Of a DNA stretch of 64,000 bases, positions 1-8,420 are shown piece after piece. The notes under the pieces are model-generated. The model was given only the letters and a program-made list of their open reading frames with translations. It made no database searches and was not told where the DNA came from. Numbering within the stretch: position 1 is the stretch's first letter; the number at the start of each line of letters is the position of its first letter. The translations under genes were made by a program, and so were the position numbers. The DNA lies in the NCBI RefSeq assembly GCF_022899355.1, contig NZ_JALJCK010000003.1, positions 372,001 through 436,000 of the forward strand, read 5' to 3'. The DNA comes from Shinella yambaruensis. GTDB taxonomy: Bacteria > Pseudomonadota > Alphaproteobacteria > Rhizobiales > Rhizobiaceae.

Positions 1-1431
1 GCGCCCGGCAATGTCCTTGCCCGCCCCGAAGACCGGCATGGAGGTGTGGCCGAAGCGCTCGGTCTTCTCGTTGACCGCGCCCACCAGCACGTCGATGACA
101 TGGGCGGCGCCGAAGCGCTCGCCGGTGCGGTAGACGGCGGCGAGCGCCTTGATCGCCGCTTCCGTGCCGTCCCAGGTCTCGACCGGGTTGCGGCAGGTAT
201 CGCAATTGCCGCAATGGCCGGAATGGCTTTCGCCGAAATGCGCCAGGATGGCCTTGCGCCGGCAGCCGGCCGTCTCGCAGATGGCGAGCAGCGCCGTCAG
301 CTTGGCGCGCTCGATGCGCTTGACCTCCTCGGACGCCCCGCCCTCGTCGATCATCTTGCGGCGCTGCACGACGTCGGCCATGCCATAGGCCATCCAGACC
401 TCGGAGGGCAGGCCGTCGCGCCCGGCGCGCCCCGTCTCCTGGTAATAGGCCTCCACCGAGCCCGGCAGGTCGAGATGGGCGACATAGCGCACATCCGGCT
501 TGTCGATGCCCATGCCGAAGGCGACCGTCGCGACGAGGCAGAGGTTCTCCTCCTTCAGGAAGGCATCCTGGTTGGCGTCGCGCACCGCGCGGTCGAAGCC
601 GGCATGGTAGGGCAGCGCGCGAACGCCCTGCGCGTTCAGCCAGTCGGCCGTGTCCTCCACCTTGGCGCGCGACAGGCAGTAGACGATGCCGCTCTCGCCC
701 TGGTGGCGCGAGAGGAAGCGCAGCAATTGCTGGCGCGCCTGGTCGCGCTCGGCGATCTCGTAGGAAATGTTCGGCCGGTCGAAGCTGGTGGTGAAGACCG
801 CCGCGTCCTGAAGGCCGAGCCGCTCGATGATGTCGCCGCGGGTGTGCGGATCGGCCGTCGCCGTCAGCGCGATGCGCGGAACGCCGGGATAGCGCTCGCC
901 GAGAACGCCGAGCGCCCGGTATTCCGGCCGGAAATCATGACCCCATTGCGAGACGCAATGCGCCTCGTCGATGGCGAAGAGCGCGATGCGCGCATCGGCG
1001 ACGAGCTCGGCAAAGCCTTCCGTGACGATACGCTCGGGCGTGACGTAGAGGAGATCGAGCTCGCCCGCGCGCATGGCATCGCGCACGGCGAAGAATTCCT
1101 CGCGCGTCAGGGAGGAATTCAGCGCGGCAGCCCTGACGCCGAGTTGCTTCAGCGCCTCCACCTGGTCGCGCATCAGCGCGATCAGCGGCGAGATGACGAT
1201 GCCGACGCCCTCGCGGCAGAGCGCCGGGATCTGGAAGCAGAGCGACTTGCCGGCACCGGTCGGGAACAGCACGACGGCATCGCCGCCGCCGACCACATGC
1301 TCGACCACCGCCTGCTGCTTGCCGCGGAAGGCATCATAGCCGTAGACGCGCTTGAGCACGTCGAGCGGATCGTCCGTCGGCGCATCGAACAGGGCGGCAA
1401 GGGGGGTGGAAGGTCGGGCTTCGATCATCAT
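1..1431 (-). CDS. recQ: ATP-dependent DNA helicase RecQ, C-terminus cut by window edge
   Basis: This is a 3'-5' superfamily 2 DNA helicase that acts in recombination and replication-fork repair. The 477 visible residues hold the Walker A motif FPTGAGKS (about residues 56-63), the DEAH box inside [15 protein letters not shown] (about 155-158), the helicase C-terminal motifs ([11 protein letters not shown] and ETGRAGRDG) and the four-cysteine zinc-binding block ([12 protein letters not shown] followed by CGNCDTC). The last visible residues enter the RQC winged-helix region; the rest of RQC and the HRDC domain lie off the left edge. Family members are about 600 residues, so roughly 130 are missing. 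The start is ATG at 1431 behind GGGGGAACGAAAG; a second in-frame ATG follows at 1428. It is transcribed leftward, divergent from the VOC gene. The call is confident. Confidence 0.95.
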   Translation of the reverse strand, partial: MMIEARPSTPLAALFDAPTDDPLDVLKRVYGYDAFRGKQQAVVEHVVGGGDAVVLFPTGAGKSLCFQIPALCREGVGIVISPLIALMRDQVEALKQLGVRAAALNSSLTREEFFAVRDAMRAGELDLLYVTPERIVTEGFAELVADARIALFAIDEAHCVSQWGHDFRPEYRALGVLGERYPGVPRIALTATADPHTRGDIIERLGLQDAAVFTTSFDRPNISYEIAERDQARQQLLRFLSRHQGESGIVYCLSRAKVEDTADWLNAQGVRALPYHAGFDRAVRDANQDAFLKEENLCLVATVAFGMGIDKPDVRYVAHLDLPGSVEAYYQETGRAGRDGLPSEVWMAYGMADVVQRRKMIDEGGASEEVKRIERAKLTALLAICETAGCRRKAILAHFGESHSGHCGNCDTCRNPVETWDGTEAAIKALAAVYRTGERFGAAHVIDVLVGAVNEKTERFGHTSMPVFGAGKDIAGR

Positions 1432-1573
1432 CTGCACTTTCGTTCCCCCCATTCTGACCAAGCGGGCGTGGTTCGGCAACCGCCCGCGCGCCGACGTCCA
1501 CCGCTCAATAATGTTCTTGATTTGTTCCAATTTCAAGATAAGGTTGCAAAAAATCGACATGGGAGAGGCAGGA

Positions 1574-1957
1574 ATGGATGTCTATGCAACCCTCGGCACA
1601 TCGGATGCCGCGGCCACCACGCCCTTTTACGACGCCGTCCTCGCGACGATCGGCTGGGCCGTGCGGGCGGATTATCCGGGATTGCGCGGCTACACCCGAG
1701 GCGGCGGCCCCGACGGCTTCATCCTCTGGCTGTGCACGCCCTTCGACGGCGCGCCGGCAAGCCCCGGCAACGGCACCATGATCGGCTTTCCCGCCGCCTC
1801 GCATGACGAGGTGGGGGCCTTCCATGCGGCCGCCCTCGCCCATGGCGGAACGGACGAAGGCGCGCCCGGCCCGCGCCCGCATTACGGCCCCAACTGGTAT
1901 TCCGCCTATGTCCGCGATCCGGTCGGCAACAAGCTTGCCATCGTCTACGACGAATGA
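1574..1957 (+). CDS. VOC (glyoxalase/bleomycin-resistance fold) family protein
   Basis: A 127-residue protein of the vicinal oxygen chelate superfamily, small cytosolic enzymes or binding proteins whose substrates cannot be told from sequence alone. The two beta-alpha-beta modules are recognisable: an N-terminal [11 protein letters not shown] strand followed by a helix ([13 protein letters not shown]), and a C-terminal module ending [16 protein letters not shown], the usual VOC closing strand with its conserved Asp-Pro-x-Gly-Asn and terminal acidic residues. ATG at 1574 was chosen because GGAGAGGCAGGA lies directly upstream. An in-frame ATG at 1559 would add five residues. It converges on dnaG with a 15-base gap. 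Glyoxalase I, fosfomycin-resistance and extradiol dioxygenase roles are all possible and none is supported. Confidence 0.85.
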   Translation: MDVYATLGTSDAAATTPFYDAVLATIGWAVRADYPGLRGYTRGGGPDGFILWLCTPFDGAPASPGNGTMIGFPAASHDEVGAFHAAALAHGGTDEGAPGPRPHYGPNWYSAYVRDPVGNKLAIVYDE

Positions 1958-1972
1958 GGACCGGGGCGGCGG

Positions 1973-3961
1973 CTACTTGCCCGCCGGCCCCTTCACGCGG
2001 CCGGAGAGCACGCCGAAGCCCTCGATGATGGCTTCCTGGTTCTCCAGGCGCACGGTCTCCATCTGCACCTCCTGCAGCGCGCGAAGGATCTGGGGGACCC
2101 GTTCGCCGTCGCCCTCCTCGGTCGCAACGGCAAGCTCGCGCTCCAGCTCGCGGCGCTGCCAGAGCAGGGCGCGGGTGCGCTTGTGCAGGGCGAGCGCCTG
2201 GAGGAAGCCCTCGCGGGCATCCTCGGGCGCGGCCTCCGCCGTCGCGGTCCACAGGCGGGAGTTGCGGATCTGCTGGTCGAGCCCGCGCAGCAGCGTGTCG
2301 AAGCCTGCCGCCTCCAGTTCCTCGACCAGCCGGTCGCGTTCCAGCCGGGCGCCGACGGAGCCGGCAATGCCGAGCAGCGCCGACCAGAGCCGCTGCAGGT
2401 CGCGGTTCTCGTATTCGATGATGGCGATCTCGTCATAATCGCTGAAGAGCAGGCCGGGATGATTGACGACGGTGAGCGCCAGCACGCTTTCGCGCAGCGC
2501 CGGCAGCTCCTGCGCGCCACGCACCAGCGCCGAGCGCGCCAGCCGGTCGGAAATGCCCGAGGAGACGGACGTGCCCTGCTGCGCGCCGCTTCCGAGGCGT
2601 TGCCCCGCACGGCCTCTGCCGGCGACAAAGCCGCCCTGCCGTTGCGCGGGGCGGAAGAAGGCGTTCAGCCGGTCGCGCATGTTCTGCTGGTAGTGGCGGC
2701 GCACATCCTCGTCGGCGATCACGCCGGTGACCTGGCGCAGGCGCGCCTCGAGCGCCGCCCGGCTTTCCGGCGTCTCGAAACTCACACCCTGCACCTCGCG
2801 GCTCCAGATCATCTCGGCGAGCGGCCGGGCGCCTGCCATCACCTTGTCGAAGGGCGCGCGGCCCTCCTGGCGCACGAGGTCGTCCGGGTCCTTGCCGTCG
2901 GGCAGCAGCGCGAAGCGCACGGTGCGCTCCGGCTTGATGAAGGGCAGCGCGAGGTCGGCGGCGCGGTTCGCCGCGCGAATGCCCGCGCCATCGCCATCGA
3001 AGCACAGCACCGGCTCCGGCGTCATCTTCCACAACAGGTCGAGCTGGTTTTCCGTGAGCGCCGTGCCGAGCGGCGCAACGGCATTCTCGATGCCGGCCTG
3101 GTGGAGCGCGATCACGTCCATATAGCCTTCGACGGCGATCACCGTGCCAGCGGTCTTCTCGTCCTGTCCGGCGCGGCTCGCGCCCTGCGCGGCCTTGCGG
3201 GCCCGGGCGTGGTTGTAGAGCACATTGCCCTTGTGGAAGAGCTCGGTCTCGTTGGAATTGAGGTATTTTGCCGGCGCATCCGGCGACATGGCGCGCCCGC
3301 CGAAGGCGATGACCTTCTCGCGCACCGAGAGGATCGGGAACATGATGCGGTCGCGGAAGCGGTCGTAGGAGACCGGGATGTCCGGCCCGTGCACGACGAG
3401 GCCGCAAGCCTCGATCGCCTCCTTCGGCACGCCCTTGCCGGCAAGGAACTCCTTCAGCGCATTGCGGCTTTCCGGCGCATAGCCGAGCCGGAAGGTCTCG
3501 ATGGTGCGCCCCGTCAGGCCGCGGTCGCGCAGGTAGGCGCGCGCCTTCGCGCCTGCCGGCGTCTGGAGCTGGTCCTCGAAGAAGCGGGCGGCCATCTCCA
3601 TGACCTCGACGAGGCCGGTGCGCTCCTTCTCGCGCTGCTCGGCCTCGCGGTCGGGCTGCGGCATGGCGACGCCCGCCATGTCGGCGATCTGCTGCACGGC
3701 CTCCGGGAAGGACAGGCCGTCGAGATCGGTGAGAAAGCGGAAATGGTCGCCGGAGACGCCGCAGCCGAAACAATGGTAGAGGCCCCTGCGGTCCTCGCAG
3801 TGGAAGCTCGGCGACTTTTCGCCATGGAACGGGCAGCAGGCCCAGTAGTCGCCGCGCGACACATTGGTCTTGCGACGATCCCAGGTCACGCGTTTGCCGA
3901 TCACCTCCGAAATGGAGACGCGGTCGCGGATCTCGTCTAGGAAGGCATTGGAAAAGCGCAT
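1973..3961 (-). CDS. dnaG: DNA primase DnaG
   Basis: This 662-residue primase synthesises RNA primers for the replisome. The N-terminal CHC2-type zinc finger is visible (CCPFHGEKSPSFH then YHCFGCG, residues about 40-65). It is followed by the RNA polymerase-like core and the TOPRIM domain, with VIAVEGYMDVIALHQAG supplying the catalytic glutamate and LCFDGDGAG the metal-binding aspartates. The C-terminal helicase-binding part is less conserved. ATG at 3961 (MRFSNAFLDEIRDRV) was chosen because it matches the usual start of alphaproteobacterial DnaG; the frame stays open 36 codons further upstream. In many bacteria dnaG is followed by rpoD. Here it is followed by the convergent VOC gene and then recQ, so rpoD is not next to it. 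Confidence 0.97.
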   Translation of the reverse strand: MRFSNAFLDEIRDRVSISEVIGKRVTWDRRKTNVSRGDYWACCPFHGEKSPSFHCEDRRGLYHCFGCGVSGDHFRFLTDLDGLSFPEAVQQIADMAGVAMPQPDREAEQREKERTGLVEVMEMAARFFEDQLQTPAGAKARAYLRDRGLTGRTIETFRLGYAPESRNALKEFLAGKGVPKEAIEACGLVVHGPDIPVSYDRFRDRIMFPILSVREKVIAFGGRAMSPDAPAKYLNSNETELFHKGNVLYNHARARKAAQGASRAGQDEKTAGTVIAVEGYMDVIALHQAGIENAVAPLGTALTENQLDLLWKMTPEPVLCFDGDGAGIRAANRAADLALPFIKPERTVRFALLPDGKDPDDLVRQEGRAPFDKVMAGARPLAEMIWSREVQGVSFETPESRAALEARLRQVTGVIADEDVRRHYQQNMRDRLNAFFRPAQRQGGFVAGRGRAGQRLGSGAQQGTSVSSGISDRLARSALVRGAQELPALRESVLALTVVNHPGLLFSDYDEIAIIEYENRDLQRLWSALLGIAGSVGARLERDRLVEELEAAGFDTLLRGLDQQIRNSRLWTATAEAAPEDAREGFLQALALHKRTRALLWQRRELERELAVATEEGDGERVPQILRALQEVQMETVRLENQEAIIEGFGVLSGRVKGPAGK

Positions 3962-4046
3962 GGGTCCCTCGGTCGGGGTCCATATAACCATGCACGGCGC
4001 CCACCGCCAGCGATAGTCGCCTGCCCACAGCAATTCACAGGCACCG

Positions 4047-4385
4047 TCAGAAACCCATGTCCGGCGCATAGAAGCAGCGCGGCGTGTCCTCGGTCGGGTA
4101 GAGACAGAGATGGTACTCGCCGTCCTGCGAGCGGCGCGTCATGTCCTGCGGCATGAGGAAGATGTGGCTGCGGGTGGCGAGGCGATGATCGCCGGGCGCC
4201 AGCGTCACCCGGTAGCCGCCGGCGATGATGCGCACGGTGGTGGCGGGAATCATCTGGCAGTCACCGTTATGGCTGTTGCCGTTGCAGCAGAAGGCCTCGT
4301 ACTGCCAGCCGCTCGCCGCGTCATGCGCGACGGCCGGCCCCGCAACAAGGAGCGGCGCGAGGGAAAGAAGGAACGTCAGACGCAT
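4047..4385 (-). CDS. Small exported Cys-containing protein of unknown function
   Basis: A 112-residue protein that I do not recognise as a named family. It opens with a clear Sec signal peptide (MRLTFLLSLAPLLVAGPAVAHDA, cleavage probably after VAH or AVA), so the mature part should be periplasmic. The mature part holds a CCNGNSHNGDC cluster and two later cysteines (near YHLCLYPTED and RCFYAPDMGF), five in all, which suggests disulfides or metal binding. The ATG at 4385 has an excellent ribosome site (AAGGAGGCCGAGCCG) upstream, which settles the start, although the frame is open further up. It sits between dnaG and the yqeY-like gene on the same strand. The 85-base gap to dnaG means it may or may not share a transcript with it. 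Confidence 0.75.
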   Translation of the reverse strand: MRLTFLLSLAPLLVAGPAVAHDAASGWQYEAFCCNGNSHNGDCQMIPATTVRIIAGGYRVTLAPGDHRLATRSHIFLMPQDMTRRSQDGEYHLCLYPTEDTPRCFYAPDMGF

Positions 4386-4582
4386 CGGCTCGGCCTCCTT
4401 GGACGGCCACCGGGCATTCGACGCAAAACATATCCGGCGGCATCGCATGCACTTCGCCGGGGCGAGCCGATGGGCGATCGCCGCCGCATCGTCGGGCTCC
4501 TGTTGACCGATACAACGGCATTCGGCGCGTTTGGTTCCCGCCGATTGCCCGGCATGCGTGCCGCGACGAAACCCACCCACCG

Positions 4583-4608
4583 AACAGAAAGGGCGGCCGA
4601 AGCCGCCC
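4583..4608 (-). terminator. Likely intrinsic terminator of the yqeY-like gene
   Basis: Read on the minus strand, a perfect 7-bp stem (GGGCGGC/GCCGCCC) with a TTCG tetraloop is followed by TTTCTGTT. It lies 26 bases past the stop of the YqeY gene. The U-tract is imperfect. Confidence 0.6.
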
Positions 4609-4634
4609 CTCATCCGGATAATGTCGTTGCCGGC

Positions 4635-5087
4635 CTACTTCAGGAGGTCCTTCACCACGCCGGAGGCCTTGGCGAAATCCATCTGGCCGGGATAGCGCTC
4701 CTTGAGCACGGCCATGACCTTGCCCATGTCGCGCAGGCCCTGCGCGCCGATTTCGGCGATGGCCGCGGCGATGAGGTCCTTCATCTTGTCCTCGGCGATC
4801 TGCTCGGGCAGGAAGCTCTCGATGACCTTGATTTCCTCGCGCTCCTGCGCGGCGAGTTCCGGCCGGCCGTTCTCGGAGAAGATCTTGGCCGATTCCTCGC
4901 GCTGCTTGATCATCTTGGCAAGGATCTGCAGCAGTTCGTCGTTCTCGACCGGCCCCTTGCCGACACCGCGGTTGGCGATGTCGCAGTCCTTCAGCTTGGC
5001 CTGGATCAGGCGCAGCGTGGAGACACGGCAGGCATCCTTGGCCTTGAGTGCATCCTTGAGGGCATTTGCGATCGTATCGCGCATCAT
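4635..5087 (-). CDS. yqeY: GatB/YqeY domain-containing protein
   Basis: A 150-residue cytosolic helical protein of the YqeY family, which shares the C-terminal tRNA-binding domain of the amidotransferase subunit GatB but stands alone. Its cellular role is not firmly known; tRNA-dependent amidation or tRNA quality control has been suggested for the family. Recognisable family segments are IANALKDALKAKD, RLIQAKLKDCDIA, IKQREESAKIF and IESFLPEQIAEDK. The start is ATG at 5087 (or the in-frame ATG at 5084), because the GGAG of an upstream in-frame ATG codon pair at 5096 serves as the ribosome site. It is divergent from carA across 320 bases, an arrangement also common in related genomes. Confidence 0.9.
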   Translation of the reverse strand: MMRDTIANALKDALKAKDACRVSTLRLIQAKLKDCDIANRGVGKGPVENDELLQILAKMIKQREESAKIFSENGRPELAAQEREEIKVIESFLPEQIAEDKMKDLIAAAIAEIGAQGLRDMGKVMAVLKERYPGQMDFAKASGVVKDLLK

Positions 5088-5407
5088 TTTCTCCATTGGA
5101 AGCCGCCGGCGCCGGATGCGCGGCTGGGCTTCGATCATCGTTCGATTGTGCATGCTCATAGACCGGCAAAGGGCTTGCCGGCAAACGGATTGCGCAAGCG
5201 ATTGAATCTCAACGCTTTATAATTCCACGCAATCCACAGGCAACGGTTGACCCCGTCATCCGCTTTGTCTATTTTTCGGCACCTGCACGAAAATCGGCAA
5301 TCAGGGCGAACCAACGCGGGCTTCCGCGCGCCTTTGCCTGCGATCTTAAATGGTGCCCGGTCCATCGGCTTTCAAGCCCGGGGCCAGGCGCCGGAAACGG
5401 GATACTC
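5088..5407. promoter_or_regulatory. Divergent control region between yqeY and carA (no gene seen)
   Basis: This 320-base stretch separates two divergent genes and contains no convincing reading frame. A TATAAT-like -10 element sits at 5218-5223 on the plus strand, but no good -35 lies 17 bases upstream, so the carA promoter is only tentatively placed. A 7-bp hairpin (CCGGCAA/TTGCCGG) lies at 5163-5181. Pyrimidine control of carA is expected from the pathway, but I see no clear attenuator. Confidence 0.35.
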
Positions 5408-6616
5408 ATGACCTCGACCCCCGCATGGACCACTGAAAAGCCGACCGCCCTGCTCGTTCTCGCCGACGGCACCGTCATCGAAGGCAAGGGCATCGGCGCC
5501 ACCGGCAAGGTGACCGCAGAAGTCTGCTTCAACACGGCGCTGACCGGCTACCAGGAAATCCTGACCGACCCGTCCTATCTCGGCCAGATCGTCACCTTCA
5601 CCTTCCCGCATATCGGCAATATCGGCGCCAATGACGAGGACATCGAGGACCTGACGCCCGCCGCTCGCCACGGCGCCGTCGGCACGATCTTCAAGGCCGA
5701 CATCACCGATCCTTCCAACTACCGCGCCGCCAGGCATCTCGACGGCTGGCTGAAGGCCCGCGGCATCATCGGCCTTTCCGGCATCGACACACGCGCGCTC
5801 ACCGCGTGGATCCGCGAGAACGGCGCACCGAACGCGGTGATCGCCCACGACCCGAACGGCGTCTTCGACATCGAGACGCTGAAGGCGGAGGCGAAGGCCT
5901 GGAGCGGCCTCGTCGGCCTCGATCTCGCCAAGGTCGCCTCCTCCGGCCAGTCCTCGCGCTGGAGCGAGAAGCCCTGGGTGTGGAACGAAGGCTACGAGGA
6001 CCTCGCCGAGGGCGACGTGAAGTACCACATCGTCGCGCTCGACTACGGCATCAAGCGCAACATCCTGCGCCTCTTCAGCGGCCTTGGCTGCAAGGTCACC
6101 GTCATGCCGGCAACCTCCAGCGCCGACGACGTGCTGGCGCTGAAGCCGGACGGCATCTTCCTCTCCAACGGCCCGGGCGATCCGGCGGCGACCGGCGAAT
6201 ATGCCGTGCCGGTCATCAGGACGCTGATCGACACGGGCATCCCGATCTTCGGCATCTGCCTCGGCCACCAGATGCTGGGCCTTGCCGTCGGCGCCACGAC
6301 CGAGAAGATGCACCAGGGCCATCACGGCGCCAACCACCCGGTGAAGGACCACACGACCGGCAAGGTGGAGATCGTCTCGATGAACCACGGCTTCGCCGTC
6401 GCCTCCGCCTCCCTGCCCGACGGCGTGGAAGAGACCCACATCTCGCTGTTCGACGGCACGAATTGCGGCCTGCGCCTTGCCGGCAAGCCGGTCTTCTCCG
6501 TGCAGCACCATCCGGAGGCCTCGCCAGGTCCGCAGGACAGCCACTACCTCTTCCGCCGCTTCATCAACCTGGTGCGCGAGAAGAAGGGCGAAGAGGCCAT
6601 CCCCGAACGGGCGTAA
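5408..6616 (+). CDS. carA: Carbamoyl-phosphate synthase small (glutaminase) subunit CarA
   Basis: This 402-residue subunit hydrolyses glutamine and channels ammonia to CarB for carbamoyl phosphate synthesis, the first step of pyrimidine and arginine biosynthesis. The N-terminal CPSase_sm_chain domain (ALLVLADGTVIEGKGIGATG, TGYQEILTDPSY) is followed by a class I glutaminase domain. Its catalytic cysteine is in FGICLGHQMLG and its His-Glu pair in VQHHPEASPGP. The start at 5408 gives the usual family N-terminus. The carB gene lies 14 kb downstream on the same strand rather than adjacent. A strong intrinsic terminator follows at 6749. Confidence 0.98.
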   Translation: MTSTPAWTTEKPTALLVLADGTVIEGKGIGATGKVTAEVCFNTALTGYQEILTDPSYLGQIVTFTFPHIGNIGANDEDIEDLTPAARHGAVGTIFKADITDPSNYRAARHLDGWLKARGIIGLSGIDTRALTAWIRENGAPNAVIAHDPNGVFDIETLKAEAKAWSGLVGLDLAKVASSGQSSRWSEKPWVWNEGYEDLAEGDVKYHIVALDYGIKRNILRLFSGLGCKVTVMPATSSADDVLALKPDGIFLSNGPGDPAATGEYAVPVIRTLIDTGIPIFGICLGHQMLGLAVGATTEKMHQGHHGANHPVKDHTTGKVEIVSMNHGFAVASASLPDGVEETHISLFDGTNCGLRLAGKPVFSVQHHPEASPGPQDSHYLFRRFINLVREKKGEEAIPERA

Positions 6617-6637
6617 GCCGTCGCCGATACCTCGCCT

Positions 6638-6716
6638 TCGTCATGGTCGGGCTTGACCCCGACCATCCACGCCCCACCCGCGGCTTGGTTCCTCGGGTCG
6701 AGCCCGAGGATGATGG
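6638..6716. repeat. Intergenic palindromic repeat, family A copy 1 (bipartite)
   Basis: Two palindromes occur in tandem: a TGGTCGG…CCGACCA unit (about 6643-6667) and a CCTCGGG…CCCGAGG unit (about 6691-6710), joined by a GC-rich spacer. The same two-palindrome pattern recurs at 44476-44720, 52718-52793 and 62200-62281, with single units at 24419 and 38980. This type is widespread between genes in Rhizobiaceae. Confidence 0.7.
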
Positions 6717-6748
6717 AGTGCTTGGAGCGATGTTTGCCGCCAAACTGA

Positions 6749-6782
6749 AGCCCCGGATATGGTCCGGGGCTTTTCTTTTTCC
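6749..6782 (+). terminator. Intrinsic terminator downstream of carA
   Basis: A 9-bp perfect stem (AGCCCCGGA/TCCGGGGCT) with a five-base loop is followed by TTTTCTTTTT. It lies about 130 bases past the carA stop, after repeat A copy 1. Confidence 0.85.
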
Positions 6783-6883
6783 GAAAGAAGCCATTCCGTC
6801 GGGGAAGCATCCTGTGCGCAGTAGAGCAGCAGGTCGTCATAATCGTTTCAATCCACGCTCCCGGAAGCAAGCGACCAGGAGGC

Positions 6884-8269
6884 TCAGGCGAGCCGATCGC
6901 CGCCGCGCTGCTTCACCAGCCGGTAGAATCGCCAGTTGAGCAGCACGGACGCCGCAGCGAGGCCGGCGAGAAAGCCGAACCAGACGCCGATGCCGCCGAA
7001 GCCGGCCGGGAAGGCGAAGAACCAGGCGGCAAGGAAACCGATCGGCCAGTAGGAGATGACGGCCATGATCATCGGGATGCGCGTGTCCTTGAGGCCGCGC
7101 AGCAGGCCGGCGGCGATCGCCTGCAGGCCGTCGACGAGCTGGAAGATGCCGGCGATCACCACGAAGGGGCCGGCGATCGCCAGAACGGCAGCGGAATCCT
7201 TGCCGGCCTTGTCGAGGAAGATCGAGGCGAGCGTCGTCGGGACGAGGGCGAAGAGGATGCCGCCGGCGACCGCGATGATCGCGGCGATGATCAGCACCGC
7301 CCAGGCGGCGCGCACGACGCCGAGATGATCGCCGCGCCCATGCGCCACGCCGACGCGCACCGTGCCGGCCTGCGCCAGGCCGAGCGGGATCATGAAGGCG
7401 ATGGAGGCAAGCTGCAGCGCGATGCCGTGGGCGGCCAGCTCCAGCGTGCCGATATTGCCCATCAACAGCGAGGCGCCGGTGAAGAGGCTGACTTCCGCCA
7501 GCATGGTCAGGCCGATCGGCAGGCCGAGATGGACGACCTCGCGGAAGGCCGGCCAGTCCGGCCGCCAGAAGCGCACGAAGAGCTCGTAGCGGCGCATTTC
7601 CGGGCGTGACTGGATATAGGCCGTCAGCAGCACGAAGCTCAGCAGGTTGACGCCGAGCGAGACGATGGCCGCCCCCTCGATGCCCATGGCCGGGAAGCCG
7701 AAACGGCCCAGCACCAGCGCATAGGCGAAGAAGGCGTTGACGGTCAGGATGACGATCGTGACGTAAAGCACGATGCCGGCCCGGCCATGCGCGCTGACGA
7801 GGCCGCGCAGCGTCATGAAGAGCAGCCCCGGCGCCATGCCCCATTGGGCGATCTTCAGGTAGCTGCCGGCCAGCGCCGCCACTTCCGGCTTCTGGCCGGC
7901 ATAGAGCAGGATGCGTTCGGCATTGTAGAAGAGCGGCACCATCAGCATGGAATAGAGCAGCACCACCCACATGCCCATGCGCACCGCACGGCGCACGGAA
8001 ACCGCATCGCCGCGGCCATAGGCCTGCGCCACCATGGGCATGACGGCATTGGCAAAACCCGAGCCGAGGATGAAGATCGTGAAGAAGAACTGGCTCGACA
8101 GAACGATCGCCGCCAGATGCGCGGCGCCGAGGCGGCCGAGGATGACCACGTCCGTCGTGTGAATGCCGAGCTGGGCGAGCTGCGCGCCGATCAACGGCAC
8201 GCCGAGGGTGAAGGTCGCCCGGAAATGGGCGCCCCAGCGGTTGTCCTCGCGGTGCGGTGCCATGTGCAT
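6884..8269 (-). CDS. MATE family multidrug/Na+ (or H+) antiporter
   Basis: A 461-residue integral inner-membrane protein with about twelve hydrophobic segments arranged as two similar halves, as in the multidrug and toxic compound extrusion family (NorM/DinF-like). Typical features are the N-terminal LGVPLIGAQLAQLGIHTTDVVILGRLG segment and the second-half repeat beginning HLGLPIGLTMLAEVSLF, followed by the family's AAHGIALQLASIAFMIPLGLAQAG region. The start is ATG at 8269, behind GTGAGAAG; an in-frame ATG at 8263 is an alternative and the frame is open to 8302. Substrates cannot be predicted. It lies 151 bases from the stop of an MFS exporter on the same strand, so this is a small exporter cluster, probably not one operon. 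Confidence 0.93.
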   Translation of the reverse strand: MHMAPHREDNRWGAHFRATFTLGVPLIGAQLAQLGIHTTDVVILGRLGAAHLAAIVLSSQFFFTIFILGSGFANAVMPMVAQAYGRGDAVSVRRAVRMGMWVVLLYSMLMVPLFYNAERILLYAGQKPEVAALAGSYLKIAQWGMAPGLLFMTLRGLVSAHGRAGIVLYVTIVILTVNAFFAYALVLGRFGFPAMGIEGAAIVSLGVNLLSFVLLTAYIQSRPEMRRYELFVRFWRPDWPAFREVVHLGLPIGLTMLAEVSLFTGASLLMGNIGTLELAAHGIALQLASIAFMIPLGLAQAGTVRVGVAHGRGDHLGVVRAAWAVLIIAAIIAVAGGILFALVPTTLASIFLDKAGKDSAAVLAIAGPFVVIAGIFQLVDGLQAIAAGLLRGLKDTRIPMIMAVISYWPIGFLAAWFFAFPAGFGGIGVWFGFLAGLAAASVLLNWRFYRLVKQRGGDRLA

Positions 8270-8420
8270 GATACTTCTCACTTTCGCATCGCTTCGGATC
8301 ATAAGTTCCCGCCGCGATCAATCGAATAGATTTGATGCTTTCATCAAAAACGCCGGAATCCGGCTCCGTGCGGCGCTCGCGAGCGGAATTTTCGTCCGGA
8401 TTTCCCGTTTTGAAAGCGCT

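Noticed and set aside
46..1806. Long plus-strand reading frame opposite recQ
   Set aside because: It is antisense to a helicase with full motifs; its composition (Arg/Ala/Asp-rich, no domain) is typical of a shadow frame in high-GC DNA.
5163..5181. Hairpin upstream of carA as an attenuator
   Set aside because: Seven-bp stem without a T-tract or a leader peptide; too little to call regulation.
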